A DNA stretch of 34,566 nucleotides from positions 1 through 34,566 of the forward strand of contig JADLES010000053.1 of NCBI GenBank assembly GCA_020845995.1. The letters are read 5' to 3'. The first letter of the stretch is position 1; each line of letters starts with the position of its first letter. This document shows, in pieces, positions 1 through 15,110 of the stretch. Under the pieces are notes generated by a model that was not told the DNA's origin, made no database searches, and saw only the letters and a list, made by a program, of their open reading frames with translations. The DNA is from Burkholderiales bacterium. Lineage in GTDB: Bacteria; Pseudomonadota; Gammaproteobacteria; Burkholderiales; SG8-39. The position numbers and the translations under genes were made by a program.

Positions 1-4
1 GCGC

Positions 5-1822
5 TCACTCTACGGTGACCGACTTCGCCAGGTTCCTGGGCTTGTCCACGTCGGTGCCGCGCGCGAGCGCGCTGTGATACGCGAGCAGCTGCAGCGGCAC
101 CACGTGCAGGATGGGCGAGAGCGGGCCGTAGTGCTCCGGCAGGCGCAGCACGTGCATGCCGTCGTCTGCCGCGATGCGCGTGTCGGCGTCGGCGAGCACA
201 TAGAGCTCACCGCCGCGCGCGCGCACCTCCTGCATGTTCGACTTGAGCTTCTCCAGCAGCGCGTCGTTCGGCGCCACCGTCACGACCGGCATCGCCGAGG
301 TGACGAGCGCGAGCGGGCCGTGCTTGAGCTCGCCGGCCGGATAGGCCTCGGCGTGGATGTAGGAGATTTCCTTCAGCTTGAGCGCGCCTTCGAGCGCGAT
401 CGGGTAGTGCAGCCCGCGGCCGAGGAAGAGCGCGTGCTCCTTTTTCGCGAATCGCTCGGACCAGGCGATCAGCTGCGGCTCGAGCGCGAGCGCCGCGGCA
501 AGGGCCTTGGGCAGGTGCCGCAGGCGGCGCAGATGGCTGCGCTCTTCGGCCTTCGGCAGCCGCCTGCCGAGTTTCGCGAGACAGAGCGCAAGCAGGAACA
601 GCGCCACCAGCTGGGTGGTGAACGCCTTCGTGGAGGCGACGCCAACCTCGACGCCCGCGTGCGTGAGGTACTTCAGCCGTGTCTCGCGCATCATCGCGCT
701 CGAGGCGACGTTGCAGATCGCCAGGGAGCGCTTTTGCCCGCGCAAGCGCGCGTGCCTGAGCGCCGCGAGGGTGTCGGCGGTCTCGCCCGATTGCGATACC
801 ACGACCACCAGCGCATCGCGAGCCGGCACGCTGTCGCGGTAGCGGTATTCGCTCGCGATTTCGACCTGCGTGGGCAGGCGCGCGAGCGATTCCAGCCAGT
901 GCTTGGCCACCAGGCCGGAGTGGTAGCTCGTGCCGCAGGCGAGAATCAGCACCGATCTGGCCTTGCCGAGCACCGCGCCTTTCGGGTCGCCGAACAGCGC
1001 CGGCGAGATGCCTCCCACGCCCTCCAGGGTGTCGGCCACCGCGCGCGGCTGCTCGAAGATCTCCTTCTGCATGTAGTGCCGGTAGGGGCCGAGCTCGGCC
1101 GTCGCGCCGCTCGTTTGCACGGTCCGCAGCGCGCGCCTCGCCTCGCGGCCCGAAGCGTCGAGCACGCGGAAACCGTCGGGCCCGACCTCCGCGACATCGC
1201 CCTCTTCGAGGAATGCGATCCGATCGGTGGTGCCCGCCAAAGCGAGCGCATCCGAGGCGAGGAAGTGCTCGCCCCGGCCCGCGCCGACCACGAGCGGGCT
1301 GCCTGCGCGCGCACCCACGACGCGGTAAGGTTCCCTGGAGGACAGCACGGCGATCGCGTAGGCGCCGGCGAGGCGCTTGACGGCGCGGCGCACCGCCGCC
1401 AGCAGGCCGGCCGAGCAAAGGCTGTGCACCAGGTGCGCGATCACCTCGGTGTCGGTCTGCGTCTCGAAAGCGTACCCCGCCGACTTCAGTTCGGCGCGCA
1501 GCTCCTCGTGGTTCTCGATGATGCCGTTGTGCACGACCGCGATCTCGCCGCGCGAGAAGATCGGGTGCGCGTTCACGGTCACCGGCGCCCCGTGCGTGGC
1601 CCAGCGCGTATGGGCGATTCCGGTTTCCGCCTTCAGACGCCTTTTCTTCATTTGCAACGAAAGATCGGCAACGCGGGCGACACTTCTCAGGCGCTCGAGC
1701 CTGCCGCCGGCGAGAGCCGCGACGCCGCAGGAGTCGTAACCCCGGTACTCGAGCCGGCGGAGACCTTCGACGAGCACCGGCAGGATGTCGCGCCGCGCCG
1801 CCGCGCCGACGATGCCGCACAT
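5..1822 (-). CDS. glmS: Glutamine--fructose-6-phosphate aminotransferase (isomerizing)
   Basis: This cytoplasmic enzyme makes glucosamine-6-phosphate from fructose-6-phosphate and glutamine, the first committed step to UDP-GlcNAc for peptidoglycan and LPS. The 605-residue protein starts MCGIVGAA, so Cys2 becomes the N-terminal nucleophile of the Ntn glutaminase domain after Met removal. That domain covers about residues 1-220. Two SIS sugar-isomerase domains follow (about 285-420 and 455-595), with the motifs ACGTSYHSG and SQSGETADT. The protein ends in the family signature KSVTVE. The frame is open further upstream into glmU, but the start at 1822 is fixed by the catalytic Cys and by an AGGA 7 nt before the ATG. 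It begins 2 nt after the glmU stop, so the two are surely co-transcribed. The length is normal for the family. Confidence 0.98.
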   Translation of the reverse strand: MCGIVGAAARRDILPVLVEGLRRLEYRGYDSCGVAALAGGRLERLRSVARVADLSLQMKKRRLKAETGIAHTRWATHGAPVTVNAHPIFSRGEIAVVHNGIIENHEELRAELKSAGYAFETQTDTEVIAHLVHSLCSAGLLAAVRRAVKRLAGAYAIAVLSSREPYRVVGARAGSPLVVGAGRGEHFLASDALALAGTTDRIAFLEEGDVAEVGPDGFRVLDASGREARRALRTVQTSGATAELGPYRHYMQKEIFEQPRAVADTLEGVGGISPALFGDPKGAVLGKARSVLILACGTSYHSGLVAKHWLESLARLPTQVEIASEYRYRDSVPARDALVVVVSQSGETADTLAALRHARLRGQKRSLAICNVASSAMMRETRLKYLTHAGVEVGVASTKAFTTQLVALFLLALCLAKLGRRLPKAEERSHLRRLRHLPKALAAALALEPQLIAWSERFAKKEHALFLGRGLHYPIALEGALKLKEISYIHAEAYPAGELKHGPLALVTSAMPVVTVAPNDALLEKLKSNMQEVRARGGELYVLADADTRIAADDGMHVLRLPEHYGPLSPILHVVPLQLLAYHSALARGTDVDKPRNLAKSVTVE

Positions 1823-1824
1823 GG

Positions 1825-3195
1825 CTAGGTCCTGCCGGCGGGCTTGCGCGGCGGCGTCCAGCGCCGGACCGATACCTGCCTCGCACGCGCCAGCGTGAGC
1901 TGCCCTCGCGGCGTGTCCTTGCTGATCGTGGACCCTGCGCCGATGTACGAGCCCTTGCGAATTCGCACCGGCGCGACCAGCGTCGCGTCGGAGCCGATGA
2001 AGCAATCGTCCTCGATCACGGTCCGATGCTTGCGGGCGCCGTCGTAGTTGCAGGTGATAGTCCCGGCGCCAACGTTGACGTCCCTGCCGACCTCGGCGTC
2101 GCCGATGTACGCGAGATGGTTAGCCTTGGAGCGCGCCCCAAATCGGCTCGCCTTGACTTCGACGAAATTGCCGAGGTGCACCCCTGCGCCGAGCGATGCG
2201 CCCGGCCGCAGCCGCGCGTACGGCCCGATCCGGCAGCCGGAGCCGACCACGGCGCCCTCCAGCAGGCTGAAGGCAAGGATCTCGGTATCGGCCGCCACCG
2301 AGACGTCGCGCAACACGCAATTCGGGCCGATCCGGACCCGGTCGCCCAGTCTCACGCGCCCTTCGAACACGCAGTTGACGTCGATCGCCACGTCCTCGCC
2401 GCAGGCGAGCTCGCCGCGCACGTCCACGCGCCACAAGTCGGCGAGCTGCACCCCTGCGGCCAGCAGCTTCTTCGCCTGGGCGTTCTGGTAGGCGCGCTCC
2501 AGGATCGCCAGTTCCTCCCGGGAGTTCACGCCCGCAACCTCCATGCGGTCGGTCGCCTTCACCGCGCTCACCGTCGCGCCGGCGTTCGCAACGATGCCGA
2601 TGACGTCGGTGAGGTAGTACTCCTTCTGCGCGTTGCGGTTGGCGACCCTGGCGAGCCAGCCCGCGAGGCGCCCCGCGTTGCCCGCGAGAAAGCCCGCGTA
2701 CCACTCCCGGACCGCGCGCTCGGACCGTGTTGCGTCCTTCTCCTCGACGATCCTCAGCACGCGTCCTCCCGCATCGCGCAGCACGCGGCCGTAGCCGGCG
2801 GGATCCGAAAGGTCGCTGGTGGCGATGGCGATGCCCTTGCCCGCGCTGCGCACGAGCCTGCGCAGCATTGCCGCGCGCACGAGCGGCACGTCGCCGTTCA
2901 GAACCAGAACCGTGGCGGTGCGGGGAATGAGCGGCAGCGCTTGCAGGAGCGCGTGCCCCGTGCCCAATTGGCGCGCCTGCTCGACCCACTCGATGGCCGC
3001 GCCGGCGAAGGCAGCGCGCACCTTCTCGCCGCCGTGGCCGTGCACCACGTAGATGCGCTCGGGCTTCAAGGCGCGCGCCGCATCGATCACGTGCGCAAGC
3101 AGCGGCCGGCCGGCGATTCCGTGCAATACCTTGGGCAGCGCCGAGCGCATGCGCTTGCCCTGGCCGGCGGCGAGGATGACGACGTGAAGGGGCAT
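1825..3195 (-). CDS. glmU: Bifunctional N-acetylglucosamine-1-phosphate uridyltransferase / glucosamine-1-phosphate acetyltransferase
   Basis: GlmU acetylates glucosamine-1-phosphate and then transfers UMP to give UDP-GlcNAc. The 456-residue protein has an N-terminal nucleotidyltransferase domain (about 1-228) with the signature [11 protein letters not shown] and a downstream catalytic lysine in LPKVLHG. The C-terminal half (about 250-440) is a left-handed beta-helix of hexapeptide repeats with the acetyltransferase motifs [16 protein letters not shown] and [11 protein letters not shown]. The length matches the usual 450-460 residues. It lies directly upstream of glmS, the common glmUS order. 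There is no clear Shine-Dalgarno before the ATG; a TACAAT hexamer 17 nt upstream could be a -10 box. Confidence 0.98.
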   Translation of the reverse strand: MPLHVVILAAGQGKRMRSALPKVLHGIAGRPLLAHVIDAARALKPERIYVVHGHGGEKVRAAFAGAAIEWVEQARQLGTGHALLQALPLIPRTATVLVLNGDVPLVRAAMLRRLVRSAGKGIAIATSDLSDPAGYGRVLRDAGGRVLRIVEEKDATRSERAVREWYAGFLAGNAGRLAGWLARVANRNAQKEYYLTDVIGIVANAGATVSAVKATDRMEVAGVNSREELAILERAYQNAQAKKLLAAGVQLADLWRVDVRGELACGEDVAIDVNCVFEGRVRLGDRVRIGPNCVLRDVSVAADTEILAFSLLEGAVVGSGCRIGPYARLRPGASLGAGVHLGNFVEVKASRFGARSKANHLAYIGDAEVGRDVNVGAGTITCNYDGARKHRTVIEDDCFIGSDATLVAPVRIRKGSYIGAGSTISKDTPRGQLTLARARQVSVRRWTPPRKPAGRT

Positions 3196-3250
3196 CGATG
3201 TCGGGCCGGGGATTGTAGCCGAGGGACGTGCCGCGGCTCCGGCGGGCCTC
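3196..3250 (-). promoter_or_regulatory. Gap before glmU with a possible -10 box
   Basis: This 55-nt gap separates the receiver-cyclase stop from the glmU start. On the minus strand a TACAAT hexamer (3217-3212) matches the sigma-70 -10 consensus at five of six positions. No good -35 box is seen 16-18 nt upstream, and there is no terminator hairpin with a T-tract. glmUS may have its own weak promoter here or may be read through from the genes upstream. Confidence 0.2.
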
Positions 3251-4345
3251 CTACGCGCGCAGCGACAAGACGTTGTAGGTCGGCACGGGCTTGCGCAGGC
3301 CCTTCAGCGCCAGGCCGCCGATGTGCTCGGCCTCGATGCGCTCCTCGAGCTTGCCGTAGACCCGCTGCGATACCAGGACCTGGCCGGCGACCGCCTCGGC
3401 GCAAAGCCGCGCGGAAAGGTTGGTCACGGGGCCGACCGCGCCGTAGTCGCGCCGCCCTTCGAAGCCGATCGCGCCCAGCGTGGCGTAGCCGTTCGCGATG
3501 CCCACGCCGAAACCCAGCTCATGGCCGCGCTTCGCCCATCCGGCGCACAGCCTGCCGACCCCGTCGCGCATCTCGAGCGCCATGCGCACGGCCGCCAGCT
3601 CCGGCTCGGCGACCGGCACCGGGTCGTTGAACAGGATCATGACGCCGTCACCCGCGAAATGCTCGATCGTGCCATCGTGGGCCAGCACGATCCGCCCGAT
3701 CGCCGCGTGATACTCGCGCAGCACTCCCATCACTTCCTCGGGCTCCGCGGTCTCGGAAAAAGCGGTGAAACCGCGCAGGTCCGTGAACACCACCGTGATC
3801 TCGCGGCGATGCGTCTGCAGCGGATCCTCGACCTCGCCGGCAACGATCATCTCGCCGATGCGCGGCGAGACGAAGCGCTTGAGGCGCGCCAGGCGCTCGA
3901 TCTCGGACACCTGCTCGGCCACGCGCCGCTCCAGATTCGCGTTGAGCGCGATCAGCTGGTCCTGCAGCGCCTTGACGCGCAGAAGCGACCTGACGCGCGC
4001 GAACAGCTCGGGCTGGTTGACCGGCTTGGAAAGGAAGTCGTCCGCCCCGGCCTCGATGCCCTTGACCCTTTCCTGCTGCGGGTCGAGCGAGGTGCACATC
4101 ACCACCGGCAGGAGGGAGGTCGCCGACTCCGCGCGGATGCGCCGGCAGACCTCGTAGCCCGAGATGCCGGGCATCATGACATCGAGCAGCACCAGGTCGG
4201 GCTTCTCGGCGGCGAGCCTGGCGAGCGCTTCCTCTCCATCGACGGCCGTGGACACCTCGTACCCCTTCGCGGCGAGCAGGTCGCGCAGCAGCTTGATGTT
4301 CGCCGGTGTGTCATCGACGACAAGGATCCTCGGCGCCGAATTCAT
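3251..4345 (-). CDS. Response regulator with C-terminal class III adenylate/guanylate cyclase domain
   Basis: The 364-residue soluble protein has a CheY-like receiver (about 5-122) with acidic pocket D11/D12, phospho-acceptor D55, T85 and K107. A helical linker, probably coiled coil (about 125-158), leads to a class III nucleotide cyclase homology domain (about 178-362). The cyclase keeps both metal aspartates, D189 in FTDLRGFT and D233 in AGDGVM, and the transition-state pair N309 and R313 in TNLSAR. By hand alignment to mammalian adenylyl cyclase C2, the adenine-choosing Lys is H229 and the Asp is G302. Substrate and activity are therefore open: it may make cAMP or another nucleotide, or act as a sensor domain. 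It overlaps the upstream receiver gene by 4 nt (ATGA), so it is translationally coupled and probably receives phosphate from the same kinase. Confidence 0.93.
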   Translation of the reverse strand: MNSAPRILVVDDTPANIKLLRDLLAAKGYEVSTAVDGEEALARLAAEKPDLVLLDVMMPGISGYEVCRRIRAESATSLLPVVMCTSLDPQQERVKGIEAGADDFLSKPVNQPELFARVRSLLRVKALQDQLIALNANLERRVAEQVSEIERLARLKRFVSPRIGEMIVAGEVEDPLQTHRREITVVFTDLRGFTAFSETAEPEEVMGVLREYHAAIGRIVLAHDGTIEHFAGDGVMILFNDPVPVAEPELAAVRMALEMRDGVGRLCAGWAKRGHELGFGVGIANGYATLGAIGFEGRRDYGAVGPVTNLSARLCAEAVAGQVLVSQRVYGKLEERIEAEHIGGLALKGLRKPVPTYNVLSLRA

Positions 4346-4712
4346 GGCCGGGACGCCTCCAGCAAGCGCCGCACGGTCTCGAGGAATTCCTTCAGGTTGA
4401 TCGGCTTGCTGATGAAGCCGTCGAAGCCCGCGGCGGAGATCTGGCTGCGGTCGGTGGGCGTCACCGACGCGGTGAAGGCAACCACGAGGATCCGCCCGCA
4501 GCCGGGCGCGGCGCGCACCTGACGAAGCGCCTCCATGCCGTTGATCCCGGGAAGCTGGATGTCCATGAGCACGAGGTCGGGCTGGTGCGCGAGCGCCATG
4601 CGCACGCCTTCCTCCCCGGTCGCGGCCTCCAGCGTCGCGTAGCCCTTCGACTGCAGGACGTCGCGAGCGAGCTTCATGTTCTTCTCGTTGTCTTCGACGA
4701 TCAGGATCGTGC

Positions 4713-4716
<4 letters not shown>
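4342..4716 (-). CDS. Single-domain response regulator (CheY/DivK-like)
   Basis: The 124-residue protein is only a receiver domain. The phosphorylation pocket is complete: E8/D9, acceptor D52 in [11 protein letters not shown]82 and K104 in SKPI. The [11 protein letters not shown] segment is of the DivK/PleD-like type that often works in phosphorelays. It has no output domain, so it must act by protein contact or shuttle phosphate. Its start overlaps the stop of the upstream histidine kinase by 4 nt, and its own stop overlaps the start of the receiver-cyclase by 4 nt. This indicates a fixed three-gene unit with matched expression. Confidence 0.95.
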
Positions 4717-7154
<2,438 letters not shown>

Positions 7155-7194
7155 GCCCCGGCCCGAGCGGGCGCAGGAGAACGCGCAATCGACC

Positions 7195-8658
7195 TTAGCG
7201 CGGCAGCCCGGAGGAGCCCATCAGGTATTCGTCGACCGCGCGCGCGCATTGCCGCCCCTCGCGGATCGCCCAGACGACGAGCGACTGGCCCCGGCGCATG
7301 TCGCCCGCCGCGAATACCTTCTTCACGGAGGTTGCGTAGGCGCGCGCGCCGTCGGTATCCGCGAGCACGTTGCCGCGGGCATCCTGCTGCACGCCGAATT
7401 CCCGGAGCAGCGATGGCACCGGCGACACGAAACCCATGGCCAGCAGCACCAGGTCCGCGGGGATCTCGAACTCCGATCCGGGAATTTCCACGGGTTTGCC
7501 CTCCTTCCACGCGAGCCGCACGGCCTTGAGCCTCGCCACCCTGCCGCCGCTGCCGACCAGCGCCTTGGTGGCGATCGACCAGTCCCGCTCCACGCCTTCC
7601 TCGTGCGAAGACGAGGTGCGCAGCCGCGTGGGCCAGTACGGCCACACCGGATTTCTCTCCACCTGCGGGGGCATCGGCAGAAGCTCGAACTGCGTCACCG
7701 AGGCCGCGCCGTGCCGGTTCGAGGTGCCGACGCAATCCGACCCGGTATCGCCGCCGCCGATCACGATCACGTGTCTGCCGTCGGCCCGCAGCTCCGCCAC
7801 GCCCTTGTCGCCCGCGACGCGCTTGTTCTGCAAAGGCAGGAATTCCATCGCGAAGTGCACGCCTTGCAGCTCGCGCCCCGGAACCGGCAGGTCGCGCGGC
7901 ACCTCGGCGCCCGCGCAAAGCACGATCGCGTCGAAATCCGCCAGCAGCGCCCCGGGCGCGACGCTCACGCGCGCGTCGTTCGCGATTCCCCTGTCGGGAA
8001 GTTGCTCGCCTACATGGACGCCGCCGCGGAATTCCACACCTTCGGCGCGCATCTGCTCCAGGCGGCGGTCGATCACGCGCTTTTCCAGCTTGAAATCCGG
8101 GATCCCGTAGCGCAGCAGCCCGCCGATGCGATCGTTCTTCTCGTATACCGTGACCGCGTGCCCCGCGCGCGCCAGTTGCTGCGCGCAGGCAAGGCCTGCG
8201 GGTCCCGAGCCTACGATCGCCACCTTCCTGCCAGTCTTGCGCGGGGCGGGCCGCGGCGCCACCCAGCCGGAGTCCCAGGCCTTGTCGATGATGGCGTGCT
8301 CGATCGACTTGATCCCGACCGGATCCTCGTTGATCCGGAGCACGCAGGCCTCCTCGCAGGGCGCCGGGCAAACGCGGCCGGTGAATTCCGGAAAATTGTT
8401 CGTCGAATGCAACGTCTCGATGGCGCGCCGCCAGTCCTGCCGGTAAACCAGGTCGTTGAAGTCCGGAATGATGTTGTCGACCGGACAGCCATGCATGCAG
8501 AACGGAGTCCCGCAATCCATGCAACGGGCGCCCTGGATCTTCGCCTCTTCGTCGGCAAGCCGCAGGGTGAACTCGCGATAGTGCTGCCTGCGCGCCTGCG
8601 GGTCCTCGTGCTGCTCTTCCAGGCGCTCGTATTCCAGGAAGCCGGTGATCTTTCCCAT
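7195..8658 (-). CDS. gltD: Glutamate synthase (NADPH) small subunit
   Basis: GltD takes electrons from NADPH through FAD and passes them through Fe-S clusters to GltB. The 487-residue protein has an N-terminal region with cysteines C46, C49, C54, C58 and C97, C101, C105, the pattern that binds two 4Fe-4S clusters. An FAD Rossmann motif GSGPAG lies at 150-155, and an NADPH motif GGGDTGSDC begins at residue 301. The C-terminal [16 protein letters not shown] closes the FAD site. It starts 9 nt after the gltB stop, the standard gltBD operon. The length is normal for the family. Confidence 0.98.
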   Translation of the reverse strand: MGKITGFLEYERLEEQHEDPQARRQHYREFTLRLADEEAKIQGARCMDCGTPFCMHGCPVDNIIPDFNDLVYRQDWRRAIETLHSTNNFPEFTGRVCPAPCEEACVLRINEDPVGIKSIEHAIIDKAWDSGWVAPRPAPRKTGRKVAIVGSGPAGLACAQQLARAGHAVTVYEKNDRIGGLLRYGIPDFKLEKRVIDRRLEQMRAEGVEFRGGVHVGEQLPDRGIANDARVSVAPGALLADFDAIVLCAGAEVPRDLPVPGRELQGVHFAMEFLPLQNKRVAGDKGVAELRADGRHVIVIGGGDTGSDCVGTSNRHGAASVTQFELLPMPPQVERNPVWPYWPTRLRTSSSHEEGVERDWSIATKALVGSGGRVARLKAVRLAWKEGKPVEIPGSEFEIPADLVLLAMGFVSPVPSLLREFGVQQDARGNVLADTDGARAYATSVKKVFAAGDMRRGQSLVVWAIREGRQCARAVDEYLMGSSGLPR

Positions 8659-8667
8659 CGCGCCGCC

Positions 8668-13314
<4,647 letters not shown>

Positions 13315-13439
13315 GGTAGCGTATAACGCACTGATCTATAATGTCTTTATGATATTTCGCCGCGATGCACAAATTTACAGCGTGAATTTTGGAATATACC
13401 CGCGGAACCGCAGGCGTACAAGCTACGGCAGGTCTCTGC
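13315..13439 (-). promoter_or_regulatory. AT-rich upstream region of gltB with candidate promoter and inverted repeats
   Basis: This 125-nt gap between aroB and gltB is clearly richer in A and T than its surroundings. Immediately after the aroB stop, GGCAG/CTGCC (13427-13440) can form a 5-bp hairpin, but no T-tract follows. Near gltB there is an inverted repeat GCGT-ATA-ACGC (13319-13329) and an imperfect one at about 13334-13353 (ATC/GAT plus ATAA/TTAT). On the minus strand, TTATAC (13326-13321) could be a -10 box ending 6 nt before the ATG; the -35 position is poor. A perfect TATAAT also lies at 13337-13342, but on the plus strand. Regulation of gltBD is likely here, but the factor cannot be named. 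Confidence 0.4.
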
Positions 13440-14522
13440 CTACTGCATGCAGGCGGCGATGCTGTCGCGTACGTGGCGCGCGTCCAGACCGCCTTTCAGG
13501 GTCGCATGACCCAGCCCTTCGAGCAGGATGAAGCGCATTTCCCCCCCCGCCGCCTTCTTGTCGACCTGCATCAACTCCAGGTAGCGCTCCGGTGCGAGCC
13601 TGGGTCCTCGCACCGGCAGGCCAGCGCTGCCGATCAGGGCCGCCACGCGGGCCGCGTCTTCCGCGCGCAGCGTGCCTGCGCGCACGGAAAGCTCCGCGGC
13701 CATCACCATTCCCGCCGCTACCGCCTCGCCGTGCAGCCATTCGCCGTAGCCGACGCCGGCCTCGATCGCATGCCCGAAGGTGTGCCCGAAGTTCAGCAGC
13801 GCGCGCCGGCCCGCCTCGCGCTCGTCGGCAGCCACCACCTGCGCCTTCAGTTCGCAGGACCGGCTGATCGCCCGCTCGAGCGCGTCGCGGTCGCGGCCGA
13901 GCAGCCGCTCCATGTTCGCTTCCAGCCATTCGACAAAATCCGCATCCAATATGAAGCCGTGCTTGATTACCTCGGCGATACCCGCGCGCAGCTCGCGATC
14001 CGGTAGCGTGTCCAGGCAGGCGACATCGGCGATCACTGCAAGCGGCTGGTGAAATGCGCCCACCATGTTCTTGCCGCGGGCGTGGTTGACGGCGGTCTTG
14101 CCGCCGACGGAGGAATCCACCTGCGCGAGCAGCGTGGTCGGCACCTGGATGAACGGGATGCCCCGCTGATAGACGGCGGCCGCGAAACCAGCCAGATCGC
14201 CGACGACCCCGCCCCCGAGGGCGACAATCAGGGAATCGCGCCCGAGTTGCTCAGCAAGCATCGCGCCGACGACGCGATCCAGGGTCTCCCAGGTTTTCGC
14301 CTGCTCGCCGTCCTCGATGAGGACGCTGACCGGGCGCGCCCCCGCGCGCGCCAGCGCCTGCTGCACGGGCCCGAGGTAGTGGGACGCCACCACCGGATTC
14401 GAGATCACGGCGACGCGCCTGCCGGCCGCGTGCCGGGCGTAAAGGCCGGGTTCGCCCAGCAGGCCCGAACCGATGTGGATCGGGTAGGACCGGTCCGCGA
14501 GCGCTACGTCGAGAGTCCGCAT
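13440..14522 (-). CDS. aroB: 3-dehydroquinate synthase
   Basis: AroB cyclises DAHP to 3-dehydroquinate, the second step of the shikimate pathway, using NAD and a divalent metal. The 360-residue protein contains the NAD-binding segment [11 protein letters not shown], the substrate region [12 protein letters not shown], and the metal ligands in AEVIKHG (Glu), NFGHTFGHA (His) and LHGEAV (His). The frame is open 33 nt further upstream, but the chosen ATG at 14522 gives the normal N-terminus MRTLDVAL. The first 19 nt overlap the 3' end of aroK, so the two are translationally coupled. Confidence 0.97.
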   Translation of the reverse strand: MRTLDVALADRSYPIHIGSGLLGEPGLYARHAAGRRVAVISNPVVASHYLGPVQQALARAGARPVSVLIEDGEQAKTWETLDRVVGAMLAEQLGRDSLIVALGGGVVGDLAGFAAAVYQRGIPFIQVPTTLLAQVDSSVGGKTAVNHARGKNMVGAFHQPLAVIADVACLDTLPDRELRAGIAEVIKHGFILDADFVEWLEANMERLLGRDRDALERAISRSCELKAQVVAADEREAGRRALLNFGHTFGHAIEAGVGYGEWLHGEAVAAGMVMAAELSVRAGTLRAEDAARVAALIGSAGLPVRGPRLAPERYLELMQVDKKAAGGEMRFILLEGLGHATLKGGLDARHVRDSIAACMQ

Positions 14523-15037
14523 GGCGCATCGAGGCACGCAAGCAAGTCCCGGCACAGGCTTTGCGCGCTCTGCTTGCCGGTGTCGAGCACGATGTCGGCG
14601 ACCTCCCGGTACAGCGGGTCCCGCTCCGCGTACAGTTCCTCGAGCCTCTTCTGCGGATCCGGCGTCGCCAGCAGCGGGCGATTCCGGTCGTGACGTACTC
14701 GCAGCCAGAGATGGGCCGGGCGTGCATGCAGATAGATCACCCTGCCACGCGCCGCCAGCCGCCTGCGGTTCCGCTCGGCGAGCACCGCGCCGCCGCCGGT
14801 GGCCAGCACGATCTCCTCCAGACCGCTCAGCTCGGCGATCACCCGCGATTCGCGCGCGCGGAAGCCCGCCTCACCTTCGATATCGAAGATCACCGGAATG
14901 CGCACACCGCAACGTCGCTCGACTTCCTGGTCCGAGTCGAGGAACCGCCGCTTCAGGCGCCGCGCGAGCAGGCGGCCGACCGTGGTCTTGCCGGCGCCCA
15001 TCATGCCGACAAGAATCAGATTGTCCCCGGGCTTCAC
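14504..15037 (-). CDS. aroK: Shikimate kinase
   Basis: AroK phosphorylates shikimate with ATP. The 177-residue protein has the P-loop GMMGAGKTT (11-19), the shikimate-binding D36 in LDSDQEVE, R60 in EAGFRARE and GGG at 81-83, and the lid arginines in RHDRNRPLL. The length is typical. It lies between pilQ and aroB, the order seen in many beta- and gammaproteobacteria. A strong terminator-like hairpin sits just upstream, so expression must come from read-through or from a promoter inside or close to the end of pilQ. Confidence 0.97.
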   Translation of the reverse strand: MKPGDNLILVGMMGAGKTTVGRLLARRLKRRFLDSDQEVERRCGVRIPVIFDIEGEAGFRARESRVIAELSGLEEIVLATGGGAVLAERNRRRLAARGRVIYLHARPAHLWLRVRHDRNRPLLATPDPQKRLEELYAERDPLYREVADIVLDTGKQSAQSLCRDLLACLDAPCGLST

Positions 15038-15056
15038 GACATCATTCTACGCAGGC

Positions 15057-15087
15057 GAAAAAGAAACGGCCGGGCGGACCCGGCCGT
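15057..15087 (-). terminator. Intrinsic terminator after pilQ
   Basis: On the minus strand a perfect 9-bp GC-rich stem (ACGGCCGGG / CCCGGCCGT, 15087-15066) with a 4-nt loop is followed directly by the T-rich run TTCTTTTTC. This is a classic Rho-independent terminator. It lies 23 nt past the pilQ stop and only 19 nt before the aroK start, so it separates the pilMNOPQ transcript from aroKB at least partly. Confidence 0.85.
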
Positions 15088-15093
15088 CGCGGA

Positions 15094-15108
15094 CTGCCTC
15101 GAAGGCAG
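15094..15108 (-). other. Small hairpin directly after the pilQ stop
   Basis: CTGCCT and AGGCAG form a 6-bp stem around a 3-nt loop, 2 nt after the pilQ stop and just before the terminator. On its own it has no T-tract; it may protect the 3' end or assist termination. Confidence 0.4.
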
Positions 15109-15110
15109 CG

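Noticed and set aside
74..1828. Plus-strand open frame of 584 codons opposite glmS
   Set aside because: It is antisense to glmS, whose catalytic residues are all present; no protein motif is visible.
7155..7194. Possible hairpin between gltD and the histidine-kinase gene
   Set aside because: GCCC/GGGC gives only a 4-bp stem with no T-tract; it is not a credible terminator.
14523..14555. Longer N-terminus for aroB starting inside aroK
   Set aside because: The extra 11 residues do not fit the AroB family start; the ATG at 14522 gives the usual N-terminus.
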